Below are positions 18,309 through 29,797 of a stretch of DNA of 64,000 nucleotides, in pieces (within the stretch, counting starts at the first letter, position 1; the number at the start of each line of letters is the position of its first letter). The position numbers and the translations under genes were made by a program. Under the pieces are notes generated by a model. The model ran no database searches, was not told where the DNA came from, and was given only the letters and a program-made list of their open reading frames with translations. The DNA comes from Maea johnstoni (taxonomy: Eukaryota; Annelida; Polychaeta; Spionida; Magelonidae), in contig OZ012685.1 of assembly GCA_963942565.1 (NCBI GenBank), positions 44,335,046 to 44,399,045 of the forward strand. Direction: 5' to 3'.

Positions 18309-20466
18309 TATTACCCTCTATATTAAAAACACATTTTCAGGAGAAGTCACTGGTTCCTGCTGACTCTTCTCCAGTCATTTTAGTTATGCTTGAATTGAGA
18401 TGAAGAACCAGCTCTTAACATTTCCCAACAAAAGTATTACATTACAACAGTTATCAACCCTTTAATAGACAGATAAAAATAGTATACCACTAACTAACTT
18501 CAAATGTGTTTTTATATCGTGGCATACGCAAAGTAAATAATTTTCGAAAATGTGACCCAATCACGGTCGACGAATGACAAATGCGGGACTGTGCTCTATT
18601 AATAGCCATGAGCGGCGATAAAAGATGCAAATACACCCACAGAGGTGTAAAAGGTACCTAATTCGGTAATGTGACAAAATCATGAATATTTCTTTCAATA
18701 GAAATATTCTAAACTATTTACAATTTCGATAAAGTTAAAGTTGAACAGTTTTATTCAATCAAATAACTTGCAAAAGTTAATTAGGTCAACTACTCTAAGC
18801 ACATTACTGTACTCCAATCTACCTATATAAATAGCATCATTGGGATTGTTAAGGTAAGCACAACCGATGGTTGTTGCGCTTCCCTGGGCTCCCTTCCGAT
18901 TCGTCATCAGATTGGGAGCGCGAGGGGATTGCTAATTATGAGTGAGGGTGTGTCGGTGGTTCGCCCCGATACCCTCCACTGACCTTGACCGTGGCCTGCC
19001 GTTTGGACCACGGCCCTGTCCGAATTTTGAGTCCCTGCTGGGGCATGAAAGATTGATGCCTTTGACATAAAAGCAAGCGGAGGATTGGTTACCCTATCAT
19101 CCACACCTAATTGCATGCGCCCTAGCAGCAACTTGACAGAAAAACTGACCAAAAATGAAAATTCAAAATTTAAGTTTTAGTGTGTTCCTGAGCGGCAGCG
19201 TAAGCAGGGTCTACCAACTGCAAGATCGCATTAGCATGCGATACCTTCACTACCCTAACCCCGAGAATACTCGTAGCATTAAGAAATTACGAACAAATAT
19301 GTAAATTTAACTGAATGACCAAAGTTCGTGGAGGATAACTAAGACGACTGCCAATGACATGAGCTTCAGCCGGTTTAGCATCTCATTTATCAATTTCATA
19401 TCTGATAGCTGAGCTTTTTGAACTTTTGGTACATAAGTTAGGTAGCCCTACGTGTGGGGTCGCAGGGATATCTGTGTGCTCTAATATTTATTTCATTAAA
19501 CGAATTGCCGAACGAAAAAAAAGGATTTCTCTAATTCCTCTACCTGTTACAACTGCCGAAATACGCCCTAGCCGCAATTTGGCAGAAAAAACTGACAAAA
19601 AATGAAAATTCCAAATTCTGGTCTCAACGTGTTCCTGAGCGGCAGCACAGGCAGGGTCTACCAACTGCAAGTTCGCAGTTCGTGTAGAATGTGATACCTT
19701 CACTATTCTACCCTGGAGAATACTCGTAGTTTCATTAAAAGAATTGCCAAACGAAAAAAAAAGATTTCTCTAATTCCTCCACCTGTTACAACTGCCGAAA
19801 TACGCCCTAGCCGCAATTTGGCAGAAAAACTGACAAAAAATGAAATTCCAAATTCTGGTCTCAACGTGTTCCTGAGCGGCAGCACAGGCAGGGTCTACCA
19901 ACTGCAAGATCGTAGTTCGTGTAGAATGCGGTACCTTCATTACCCTACCCTCGAGAATACTCGTAGTTTCATTAAAAGAATTGCCAAACGAAAAAAAAAA
20001 GATTTCTCTAATTCCTCCACCTGTTACAACTGCCGAAATACGCCCTAGCCGCAATTTGGCAGAAAAAACTGACAAAAAATGAAAATTCCAAATTCTGGTC
20101 TCAACGTGTTCCTGAGCGGCAGCGCAGGCAGGGTCTACCAACTGCAAGATCGTAGTTCGTGTAGAATGCGGTACCTTCATTACCCTACCCTCGAGAATAC
20201 TCGTAGTTTCATTAAAAGAATTGGCATACGAAAGAAAAAGGATTTCTCTAATTTCTCCACCTGTTACAACTGCCGAAATACGCCCTAGCCGCAATTTGGC
20301 AGAAAAAAACTGACAAAAAATGAAAATTCCAAATTCTGGTCTCAACGTGTTCCTGAGCGGCAGCACAGGCAGGGTCTACCAACTGCAAGTTTGCAGTTCG
20401 TGTAGAATGCGATACCTTCACTACCCTACCCTCGAGAATACTCGTAGCGTTATGAAATTACGAACA
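18309..20466. repeat. 2.42-kb tandem duplication, copy B (interrupted)
   Basis: Second copy of 15887-18308. It runs nearly identical to about 20466, where a TIR element (20470-20996) interrupts it. Related tail sequence (GGACGGGTACTTTCCAGTT, TTTATAAATCAATAG) resumes at about 21105-21245. Confidence 0.9.
19490..20460. repeat. About 240-bp satellite units inside copy B
   Basis: The same satellite as at 17068-18010, carried along by the 2.42-kb duplication, with four to five units and a few differences in unit order (TTGCCAAACG versus TTGGCATACG variants are distributed differently). This suggests exchange between units after the duplication. Confidence 0.85.
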
Positions 20467-20469
20467 AGA

Positions 20470-20996
20470 TAGGGTTGAGTTTAGATCCCAGTCAGATTTG
20501 AGCGTTCCCGGCATGCTTTGCGGTGTTAGATATCCGCGGGAAGGTCAAAGCTCATATAAAGCTACACTTAGTTTCATAATGGCATATAAAAGACAATATT
20601 GACAAACAAACAAATTTTCTTTATATGTTTGGCCATATTATTCGTTTTGAAATGAAGTCTTTTTAATTCAATTTTTGAAAAACAAGTCACATAGTTTTCG
20701 CATCTGCGTTACACCGGCTTGGTCTTCCGCGACTGCTACGACGTTCATTGTCGAGCACGTTTGTGGTGAAAGATCTCAATAAAAACGAAAGGAATATTTT
20801 CCAAACTTCTGCGAACAATATATGCGTATATATCGCTGCCAAAAATAATATTTGAGTTTAATCGCGAAATTTATATGAAAGGACTAGGTAGAACTACATC
20901 GAGAACATGAGGAGCACCCATAATGACAGTGACGTCACTAGACTGCAAAGCATGCCGGGAACGCTCAAATCTGACTGGGATCTAAACTCAACCGAT
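20470..20996. mobile_element. About 527-bp element with TIRs of about 50 bp
   Basis: The left end, GGTTGAGTTTAGATCCCAGT and on to CATGCTTTGC, is matched as an inverse at 20943-20996 (GCAAAGCATGCC to CTCAACC). The interior is AT-rich and non-coding. It inserted into the Helitron-like tail of copy B. Confidence 0.85.
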
Positions 20997-21039
20997 GCGA
21001 AGACGCCCAAGATAGAACTAGAATTAATCATGAGTGATG

Positions 21040-21245
21040 TTGCAATCAGATATCTAGGTGCTCTGATCTTTTTGGTCAATTTGAAATATTTCATGGTAAC
21101 TATCTGCAGGACGGGTACTTTCCAGTTAAGTACAAATTTATAAATCAATAGTTGTTGTTTTGTTTTTATTTTTGCATTTGCACCATTTGAAATTCGCCCA
21201 AAGTATGCCTTTATTAGGCAGATATTACATGCACCTGGATGGTAG
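21040..21245 (+). mobile_element. Degenerate Helitron-like 3' end
   Basis: The stretch from GATGTTGCAATCAGATATCT to GGACGGGTACTTTCCAGTT is related, in the opposite orientation, to the sequence at 42759-42860, which has a typical Helitron terminus (hairpin plus CTAG). Here the hairpin and CTAG are worn. Confidence 0.55.
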
Positions 21246-21591
21246 GGCCTTTTTGTGACTACTGTGAAAGCTTTGACATGTCCAGGGCATCATGTTTGAT
21301 TGTTAACCCACATTAACCACCTGCATTAACCAATGATTAAGATAATTGATTTCGCATCGTTTTTCTAGGGTTGTCCTGCCACTGAAGAATCAGTGATATT
21401 AATATTTCATATTTTCCTTTGAATATAACTCCATTCTCTGAGTGCAATTTAACTGCCAGCAGACTCCCCGCAGGGCTTGTTATTTCAAAAAACTTAAAAA
21501 ATAATCGATATTATAAAATTGCAATCGATCATCAAAATCAGAGGTTGAATGAGCGATTAATCGGTATGTCCGATTAATCGGACGATCCCTA

Positions 21592-22215
21592 CCCCGGACA
21601 ATATCCCCCTGGATGATATCTCTAATAAAACATGTGTTAGTAAAAAATCTTTTTTTAAATTCCAGTGTTTAAAATTATCCCAAAACATGTGTTAGTAAAA
21701 AAATTTTTTTTTTTTTAAATTCAGTGTTTTAAATTTTCCTAAATCATGTGCTGGTAAAAAAAAAAATTTTTTAAATTAAAAAATTCCAGTGTTTTAAATT
21801 ATCCCATAACATGTGTTAGTAAAAACAAATTTAAGAAATTTAAAAATACAAAAAATTCAAAAAAAGTGTTTAAGAATAATTTAAAACACAGGAATTTTTG
21901 AAAAAATATTTTACTAACACGTTTTAGGATTATTTAAAATACTGGATTTTTTTTTTAGAACATTTTTTTTACTAAGACATGTTTTAGAATAATTCAAAAC
22001 ACTGGAATTTTTTGTATAAATTAAAAAAAGATCATTTTTACTAAGACATGTTTTAGGATAATCTAAAACACTGGAATTTAAAAAAAATTTTTTTTACTAA
22101 CACATGTTTTACTAGAGATATGGGGGGATATTGTCCGGGGGGATATTGGAATGGGGGGATTTTGTCCAAGGGGGGTTTTCCTGGGGGGATATTGTCCGGG
22201 GGGATATTGTCCTAA
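21592..22215. mobile_element. Foldback element built of inverted arrays of about 70-bp units
   Basis: The left arm has about four tandem units (ACATGTGTTAGTAAAAA, AATTCCAGTGTTTTAAATTA), and the right arm has about four units of the exact inverse (TTTTTACTAAGACATGTTTT), meeting near 21850-21870. The outer ends are CCGGACAATATCCCCCT (left) and a run of GGGGGGATATTGTCC motifs (22118-22215, right). The right terminus is the inverse of 15010-15106 over its whole length of about 95 bp. Confidence 0.85.
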
Positions 22216-22365
22216 AACCATAGCAATCGAGGCAAACCCTCATTCTGCTAACAAAATATTAGATTCCCAGATTATTTTGGCCTACATGTTTCAGCAGATT
22301 CGATAATTCGGATGTTCCATCTCAAAGCCAATTGTCCCAACCTATCATCATAGGCAGATACTTAC

Positions 22366-22565
22366 ATTCCTTTCTGATGTTTTTAGGCATGACTTGAGCC
22401 TGTGTCTTGTCGTTGTTGTGTACATAGAAACTGTGTAGGTGAGTAGGTAGCCATCTCTCACTAGGCCGATATACGTATCCGTCATCTTGTCCAATAGGGC
22501 ACCTTCCGTTACCCTCAAAGACGAACCGCGCCACGCATCCGAATAGACCAGATCCCACACACCAT
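22366..22565 (-). CDS. Upstream exon of the unrecognised minus-strand gene (66 codons)
   Basis: Acceptor CTGTACTGTAG, then ATGGTGTG; donor AGGAAT followed by GTAAGTATC. The frame begins after two carried nucleotides and reads GVWDLVYSDAWRGSS, then LLDKMTDTYIGLVRDGYLLT, YTVSMYTTTTRHRLKS and CLKTSERN, ending in phase 0. It fits straight onto AVVEITEKMKITF at 13077. Composition and the conserved look of the segment favour real coding sequence, but I do not know the family. Its 5' edge seeds a decayed array upstream. The frame-shifted neighbour ORF (22322-22618) is a shadow. Earlier exons are not seen in the window. Confidence 0.6.
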
Positions 22566-23390
22566 CTACAGTACAGAGGGAACCACAATCTGACTCTCGT
22601 AAAAATAATTTCACTCACTGTTCCCTATGTTACCCGCCACGCATCTGATTAGACCAGATCCCACACACCTTTACAGTACAGATAGGGGAAGAAGGAATAT
22701 TATAAATCCTGAAACTCTGATGAAACAATAATACTGTTACTTCCAAGGGCAATCTGCCTCTCGCATCCGAGTACACCAGACCCCATACACTATATACAGT
22801 ATAGAGGTAGTAAGATAACTCATGAGATTGATAAAACTCGCTAACACTATACCTTTTCTTTTGTTACTATTAAATATAAAGACTGCGTACCACGCATCCG
22901 AGTAGACCAGGCCCCACACACTCTACAGTACAGAGGGAACGACACAATCTGAGACCCACGTTAAAACAATTAACACTGTACCTTATGTTACCCTTATACA
23001 ATAACACAGTTATTTTATTCATCTAAGGATTGATATAACTCGCTGACACTGTAGCTTTTGTTACCTTTATATTTAAGGACAAATCGCGCCACGCATCAGA
23101 GTAGACCGGACCTCACACTAATCTTAATCAGTGCAGCACAGAGGGAATAACATAAATCCTGAGACTGATAAAACCTCATAACACTACCTTTTGTTACTTT
23201 CAAAGACGAACCGCGCCACGCATCCGAGCAGACAACACCCCACAGCCTACATACAGTGCTGAGGAAAGGGCATGAAAACTGGGACTGATAAAACCTGAAA
23301 ACACTGTACCTTTTGTTACTTTCAAAGACAATCCCCCCACGTATCCGAGTAGACCAGACCCCACATTCTCTCTACAGTATGCAAAGAATA
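22566..23390 (-). repeat. Decayed array of the 22366-22565 exon's 5' edge
   Basis: On the minus strand, forms of TGTGTGGGATCTGGTCTA, CTCGGATGCGTGGCGCG and GTTCGTCTTTGA preceded by CTGTACTGTAG-like acceptors recur near 22625-22680, 22750-22800, 22890-22935, 23090-23140, 23205-23250 and 23335-23385. Spacing varies (110-200 bp), and identity is lower than in the RINT1 array. These are copies of the intron-exon junction of the adjacent exon, placed upstream of it. Confidence 0.8.
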
Positions 23391-23442
23391 TCATATAAAT
23401 CCCATCGTCTTATATGCCCATCTACAGCTTAAAAGGGATCTC

Positions 23443-23982
23443 CGGGGGGGGGGGGGGGGGGGGGGGGGTGGGATGGCTGGGGTCACTTGGGTATTTAGGG
23501 GGTACATACGCTCGTTATCAAAATTAAAAAATACCCCTAAAGCACTGATTTCTGGCCAAAAAAGCACCCTTATTTTTAAAAAGCGCTGACCTTTTTCCAG
23601 TAAAAAAACACCCATTCTTTTATCAAAACACTGACATTGGATGAACGGGAACACGTATTTTAACTTTAGATTTTATAATCCTCTGCCTGTTTAGCGGCAG
23701 CAGACTCGGTAGTTCAGACATAAACATCGACAATAACAACATCAGATGCATAAGTAAGGTTCAATATTGTTAAACTACAGACTCGGAAGCCCAGTCACTA
23801 GGCGTCAGAGCCGCGTATATTTCGTAAGGGAATTTTCAACCCCCATTCTTCGTATCTGGGTACAAAAAAGTACCCTTCTTTTACAAAATCGCGGACATGC
23901 GGAGGTCTTAAAAAAGACCCCTTCCTCCGCAAAAATACGTAACGCGGGTGCGGCCCCCTCTATCCCTGAGTGCCCCCGCCGG
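23443..23982. mobile_element. Poly-G-ended repeat, copy B (near full length)
   Basis: A long G tract, then a CACTTGGGTATTTAGGGGG-type end. The interior is shared with copies A and C, and the right end is TAACGCGGGTGC followed by a C-rich stretch. The ends are inverse in character (G run plus CACT versus AGTGC plus C run), as in a TIR element with homopolymer termini. Non-coding. Confidence 0.75.
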
Positions 23983-24380
23983 GAAAGGGATTTGGAACTT
24001 GACTTTTCTCAACGGAATAAATCTTGAATTCCAAAGTTTTTTACCAAAAATATCGATGTTTTTTTGGAAGATTTCGGAATGTTTTAGTCTTTTCGAGTAA
24101 ATATTTTTTATCATCAAAGTTTTTGAAAGGTTTCCAATGTTTTGTTTATTTTTACAGTGCAAATTATTTCATTTCAAAGTTTTTCGTTATTTTCCATTGC
24201 TTCTATAACATTTTTCATTGAAAATATAGATAATTTCAAAGTTTTTACATACATTTACAATGTGTTTTTTACTTTTGTCCACAACAGCACCTCGTAATAA
24301 ATGGGCAGGAATGCTGGTTAGGTCCAGGCTGACATGTGTTAAAAAATCATAAACTTGTGGCTATACAATAAAACATTAAT

Positions 24381-24674
24381 CTACTTCCACTCCGTAGTGA
24401 ACTTGGTGACATCGAAGGCGCGTGGAACTGAGAACCTACCAATGGTCGCTGTGTGAACTATCGGTGTCTCATCCTTTTCATAAGATTCTATCCATATGTC
24501 CGAATCTGTCGCCTGGCATAGTTGAAATCCATCGCGCTCAATTTGCTTGACGTCTTCCTTCAGGGATTTTTGACGATAAAGAACGTGGTTTACGTCAAAA
24601 CGAAACCGTTTGCGCCGCCGATTGAGGTACCATTTCGCCTTCCGAAAAAGCAAGGCGCGCTTTTCCTTGTTCAT
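24381..24674 (-). CDS. Orphan ORF, 97 aa, unknown
   Basis: A complete frame from an ATG with a purine at -3 (AGAAATGA). The N-terminus is strongly basic (MNKEKRALLFRKAKWYLNRR, then RKRFRFDV) and the rest is mixed (DIWIESYEKDETPI, FSVPRAFDVTKF). It is more GC-rich than its surroundings. A TATA-like CATAAAATGG lies roughly 70 nt upstream. I do not recognise it. It could be a small gene, an exon or a remnant of a mobile element; it lies between two poly-G elements. Confidence 0.35.
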   Translation of the reverse strand: MNKEKRALLFRKAKWYLNRRRKRFRFDVNHVLYRQKSLKEDVKQIERDGFQLCQATDSDIWIESYEKDETPIVHTATIGRFSVPRAFDVTKFTTEWK

Positions 24675-25499
24675 TTCTGGGGCTGAATTTCCCGCCTAAT
24701 TGAAACATATATATGTAGCTGAGGCGCGCCCCATTTTATGCTACATGTTTACGAGTGGTGTTTTCAGGGAGTGGCACCGTGTCCAACAATAAGACGTCGT
24801 TATAGTGACGAGACGGATGGACCATTGTTGTGCTGATCTAACTTGTGACATAATCAAGTCACGTGGTACCTCCATTACGTATGTTTTTGGGAATGATTTT
24901 TCTTTCGATATCACCGCTTGCCAATCTACAATGTTTGTGTTGGTAAGCCATTGTAGATGAACTGCCACTAAAATGGAACCCACTATGTTTTTTTCAAAAA
25001 AGGAATCGCCGAAGTGCCATTTATCAATAGAAGGAAGAATCAAGCAAAACCCGTAACAAAATATTTCGACATTTTACGGTGGTTCGAGCATTTAGAGCGA
25101 AGTGTATACCATGGCGACTATATACAAGGGTCGATGGATAAATCGTTATATCCACTAAAGCAGTTCTTCTCTCATCCATTCAAACCAGATTCAACCACAA
25201 AAAAGGCTAGATTATTTTGAAGATATCTCTTTGAAGAAAGGAATAGTTTGAGACCATTTGAATAATAAATATCAATCAAGCTTTTTTGCAGCGAATTAAT
25301 TCTTTATAGTGTTGTTTTCTGAAGTGACGTATGAGATAGATGACACTTTCGTAAAAAGTGTATTCTAACGTATTAGAGTTTGTTATAATTCAAGGATGGT
25401 ATGCTCTCCCTCGACCTAAAGAACGTAAATGAAGAAATTCCATATACCCACACCTTTAATAATAGGGATGTCTGTGATTTTCGCATTTTGTAAAATTGT

Positions 25500-25957
25500 G
25501 TCGGGGGGGGGGGGGGGGCACTCGCGTTACGTATTTCACGGAAGAATGGGTATTTTTTAAGACCGCCGCATGTCCGCGATTTTGTAAAAGAAGGGTACTT
25601 TTTTGTACCCAGGTACGAAGTATGGGGGGCGAAAATCCCCTTACAATCCACGAAATATACGCGGCTCTGAACCGAGTGACTCCGAAGTGACTGGGCTTCC
25701 GAGTTTGCTGCCGCTAAACAGGCAGAGGATTATAAAATCCTTATAGAATCCTTATAAAATACGTGTTCCCGTTCATCCAATGTCAGCATTTTGATAAAAG
25801 AAGGGGTGTTTATTAACTGGAGAAAGTCAGCGTTTTTATTAAAATAATGGTGCTTTTTTGGCCAGAAATCAGTGCTTTAGGGGTATTTTTAATTTTGATA
25901 ACGAGCGTATGCGCCCCCCTAAATATCCAAGTGCCCCCCCCCCCCCCCCCCCCCCCG
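25500..25957. mobile_element. Poly-G-ended repeat, copy C (inverted)
   Basis: Inverse orientation relative to copy B. It starts with a G tract (about 25503-25517), then CACTCGCGTTACG, and ends AAGTGC plus a long C tract (25926-25956). It shares CAATGTCAGCATTTTGATAA and AAATCAGTGCTTTAGGGG with the other copies (inverse sense). Confidence 0.8.
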
Positions 25958-26176
25958 GGAATTGTGTTCATCAAGTTTCAGTTAGTTAAAGACAACCACT
26001 TAGCTGAGACTTGGCTTCAGCAGTTTCTAGCAAACAGCCCCAGAGCCAGCCAACAATACGCCATACGATGCTTCGAGCATTGACCGCAGCAACAACAGAC
26101 AAACAATGGGTTGATTGTTGCTTATGACAACAACATGCCCTTATTAGGAGTGTGGCAATTAGACCATGCGTATGTC

Positions 26177-26253
26177 AAGAAAAGAGTAGAATATGTGATA
26201 CATAGATCCCAATGTCATTGGGATCTATGTATCACATATTCTACTCTTTTCTT
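26177..26253. repeat. Perfect 38-bp inverted repeat with a 1-nt centre
   Basis: Left arm 26177-26214, single base 26215, right arm 26216-26253, with all 38 positions complementary. The tip is ATCCCAATG T CATTGGGAT. No sequence beyond the arms continues the symmetry. It lies in non-coding DNA. Confidence 0.95.
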
Positions 26254-28168
26254 TCTAAGTGAATGACTGGAAAAATTTGACATCTGAATTTTTGACAAAA
26301 ATGATCATTTTTTTCAATTTTCGGGTGGGAGATGCAGTTTTCAGGGCGGCAGCACAGGGTCATACGCTTATACCTGAGACTTCTAACTTTTTATGGTGCT
26401 TCAGTAACCCCTATAGGGTCAATAAAAGTTTTCCTGGAGCTATAATCAGGTGTCCTCTTTTGGGGGCATAAGCAGGACGCATTTTTTAAAAATGCCAATT
26501 TTAGGGCCCTAACCTTGACATATTTAAACTGCTCTATACTGCTCAATTTCTTTCCTAGGAAGGTAATATTTATATTTTTGGAATCTTGAGAAGATGTGCT
26601 TTCAGATGATATATCATTTGTTAGAATTGGATGATGTTTAAAAAATGGTCTGCGTTGCCTACGGCAATGAAGCTGTAGCTATGCCGGACAACTCGAGGGA
26701 ATATCGCATACACCGCAGCTAATGACGGGGTCTACTATGTGGAATGGTGACAAATTCTGTTATCCACCAATCCTGTTCCACGGACCCTTGAGCACCCGTA
26801 AAATGGTTAAAGCAGTCTGAAAGGCCAATAACAGTAACATCAATAAACAAAGAACAGATGACCTACTCTGGATCTACTTTGGGACTTTTGCACAAACCCT
26901 GGCGAAAAAAATGTTTACTGATCTTATACCGCCTCTGGTTAATAGGTAGACATGTTATTTTAAAATTGAAAATTCAAATTGCGCGACAGGCACTTTGACC
27001 TTGGGCAGCGCTAATTAATAACTAGTACAGCTTTACATTCATACAGTTGGTTGGTACTCACTTGAGTTGCAAGACAATACATGTACCTTTATTTTTATGG
27101 AAATTGTTCTGGAGATCATGTACTGAAAACCATTTGTTTGACCTTCTAAATTTCAACTGATACTTCCTAAAGGACAGGGAATAACTCTACTAGATTTTTC
27201 TTTTCTTGATATCTTGTTTAATTTCCGTCAAAACAAACATTGCCAATACTTTAAACAACCAGTGATATCATTAGTTCCTCTCCCACCCAAACATAGATTC
27301 GCAGTGTATAATAATTGCTAGGCAAGAAACATTTACTAATAATAAATACATTCATATATACATGGAATTTTACTGCTATAAATGTAACATATCTCCAGTG
27401 TACTCTTATACAAAAAATAAATAATACAAATATCTAATCCTGCAATAAAATGTTAGGCCTGTTCCATTCATATATCACATTTAACAAAGCATTAGATTGC
27501 TGAAATTAACTTCATGATTCCTTCTTGGTCTAACAAAGATAGCCTCAAAACCAAGTTTAAGTAAGATTTGATTTTACATTTAAAAATGAATTCTTCCAGG
27601 TAGAATGTTATATTTAAAAGATAGAAAGGTTAGTTTCAATAGTGTTCCATTGTCAGTTTTGATCTTCTTTCCTCATACAGTACCAATACGATAAGCCAAA
27701 CAGATTTTAAAGAAAAACAGGAATTTCAGAGCCCCCCCCCTCCCCCTTATGTTTAGTGTTCAGCTACTATCAGACAAAACTAATAATTGCACTATGTGAT
27801 CAAAAATACAAGTCATCACTTATGGATGTAAGGATCCATAACCATAGACTAAACTCACTAAAGAATGACATGGATATGCATAGAGAATTGCATAATGTGA
27901 ATGAAGAATAAAACCATTTATCATTAAGGATGTTTATAGAGACTATATGATACAGTGTATATGCTAATGTCTGGAAATCACAAGTCATAAAAGTGCAATA
28001 GGCCCCTGTTATTTTTTCTGAGAACTATCTAACCCCTCTTTGATAAACCACCTAAATAAAATCTCACACCTGCCCTGACTATTCTAAAATCCTAAGAAAT
28101 ACAGATTGGAAGAATTTGTAACTATTGTGACCATTTCAGTGACAAGGTGTCTGATCATGGAGCTGCAT
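26254..28168. other. Spacer, no gene seen
   Basis: AT-rich, with short C and A tracts (27733-27748). No exon with usable splice sites and no repeat recognised. Confidence 0.5.
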
Positions 28169-29015
28169 TTAAGGTATTACGACACTTTTAGAAATCTCAG
28201 TTTAATTTTCCTGAAACTTTGCATGAGAAAAGAACATAGCAGAGTGATCTTCGAAACAACTTAAAATCATGGGGTCATCAACTTAGTTTTTTTTCACAGA
28301 TTTTAGAAAAATTGATGCAATTTATGTCACAAACATCTCATTCTCCAAAACTGGTTTCTTTCTTTGCTATATTTACCCCTTCAGAGATACAGGCACTGCC
28401 TGAAATACTGTTCTGCCATGTTTGAATTGTTTTTTTGCTGTTATATAGGAATTATTGGGCAAAATCAAGGATTTCGAGAAACAAGTTTTTAACCCAAAAT
28501 TGGTATAAGTCAGAATTCCCTAGTTTAATTTTCACTAAATTTTGTCTACACTTGCTACACAATGCTCTTAATAAGAAGACATAAAGAAAGTGACAGGTCA
28601 TCATGTTAGTTTTCGAGCCACAGATGGTCAAAGTTTGTGAAATAGGAGGTTTTTTGGGGCAAGTTTTTATGAAAATATTAGAAAAGAGTTACTCAATTGT
28701 TACCATATATGCCCATCCTTATATAAGATATTGTTGAGCAAGGGAACCCATTTTATACACATGTATTATTACATATTATGTCTGAAAAAGTGTCAAAACA
28801 TCACATTTAATGAATATGAAAATCACAGTAGCCAAAAACAAAAAACTCTCAGGATATTATTTATAGTAGGCTGGTATAATCATAATTGGTACATATTCAA
28901 TAAAAATCAATTTCTTTTCAATTTTTTCAGTTGCGTCAGGTGAATTGTAATAAATTATTTTAGTTTATCCTATACCCAATAGGTGTCACTGGTATAGAGT
29001 ATCGTAAGACCTTAA
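28169..29015. mobile_element. 847-bp TTAA-ended element
   Basis: Starts TTAAGGTATTACGA and ends TCGTAAGACCTTAA: 14-bp inverted ends with one mismatch, with TTAA at both extremes as in piggyBac-type insertions. The interior contains short frames only and no transposase. It lies 3' of STOML1. Confidence 0.7.
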
Positions 29016-29024
29016 ACTAGTAGT

Positions 29025-29797
29025 ACTCTCTCCCCAACAGTGAAATTGCTTAGGTCATCTGTTCTTCCAATCTCATTGCTTTTAACAATTGTCAATGTTA
29101 GGAACGCAATCTTAATCCTGTATTGGGCTCCTAACAATGCTGTTCACAACACTCATTGTTAGGATGCAAATATTTTCATATAGTGCCATGGCAGCCGTTG
29201 TTAGGCAAACTACATTCTCCGCTTTACAATAGCAACAAGATGGTGGTGATGGCCAGTTGCTACTCGCTAGATTTAGTTTTTAGATCTTAAAAACACTCCT
29301 GGTAGTACAAAAATCTACTGCCAATTCTATAATTGCAATAGATATAAAATGGATGTGATATTTCAACTACTAGTTCACCCCCTTTGTGTTTGGTCATGGC
29401 TGCATTGATGATTGTGGATAACCTGCTTAGTGGATGATTACTAGGGATAGTAAAAGTCCATCTTACCAAAATGTAATGTTTTTACTATTGTTACCCCTCC
29501 TTGTGTGTAAGGTCATCAATTCTTCTAATGTGCATTAAGATTTCAGGATATGCTGCTTAGTATCCCAGCTATGCAGGTCTGAAAAGGTATCTAAATCAAT
29601 GTAGTGTTTAAGCTACTGGTACTCTTCCATGTGAGTTTCGTCATCAGTTCTTCAAATTTCATTTCCGTATTAAGATTTCTGGATACCCTGTTAAGTATAC
29701 CGACTACGAAGGTCTAAAAGGGCATCTTGTCTTGGTGTAGAGTTTAACTACTGTTGCCCTTCCCTGTTAGTTTGCTCATGAGTTCTTCCTTAGATGA
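29025..29797 (-). repeat. Decayed tandem copies of the STOML1 last-exon tail
   Basis: Plus-strand forms of CTTCCCTGTGAGTTTGCTCA followed by TGAGTTCTTCTAGTCTCATT and so on recur at about 29758, 29625, 29497 and 29377, with a remote one near 29029. They are spaced 120-133 bp apart and continue into forms of GCATTGAGATCCCCGGA and CAGCCATGTAGGCCTG. These are the last coding part of STOML1 exon 8 duplicated downstream of the gene. Similarity to the exon drops with distance. Confidence 0.75.

Larger units (their letters stand above)
15107..21591. mobile_element. Composite block with related inverted ends and CGATTAATCG subtermini
   Basis: Starts TAGTGTTCGGAATC and ends GGACGATCCCTA. Both ends have GATCGATTAATAATCG-like subterminal palindromes, as in the 318-681 element. 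Inside are a 2.42-kb tandem duplication, a TIR element (20470-20996) and Helitron-like termini, so the block is nested. It is bracketed on both sides by the GGACAATATCCCCC-type sequence of the foldback family. That the two ends belong to one element is inference. Confidence 0.45.

Noticed and set aside
17348-20366. Frames of up to 198 codons in the 240-bp satellite
   Set aside because: Generated by repeated units; the sequence is not protein-like and occurs on both strands.
28740-28943. 70-codon plus-strand frame
   Set aside because: Lies inside the TTAA-ended element, AT-rich, no recognisable motif.
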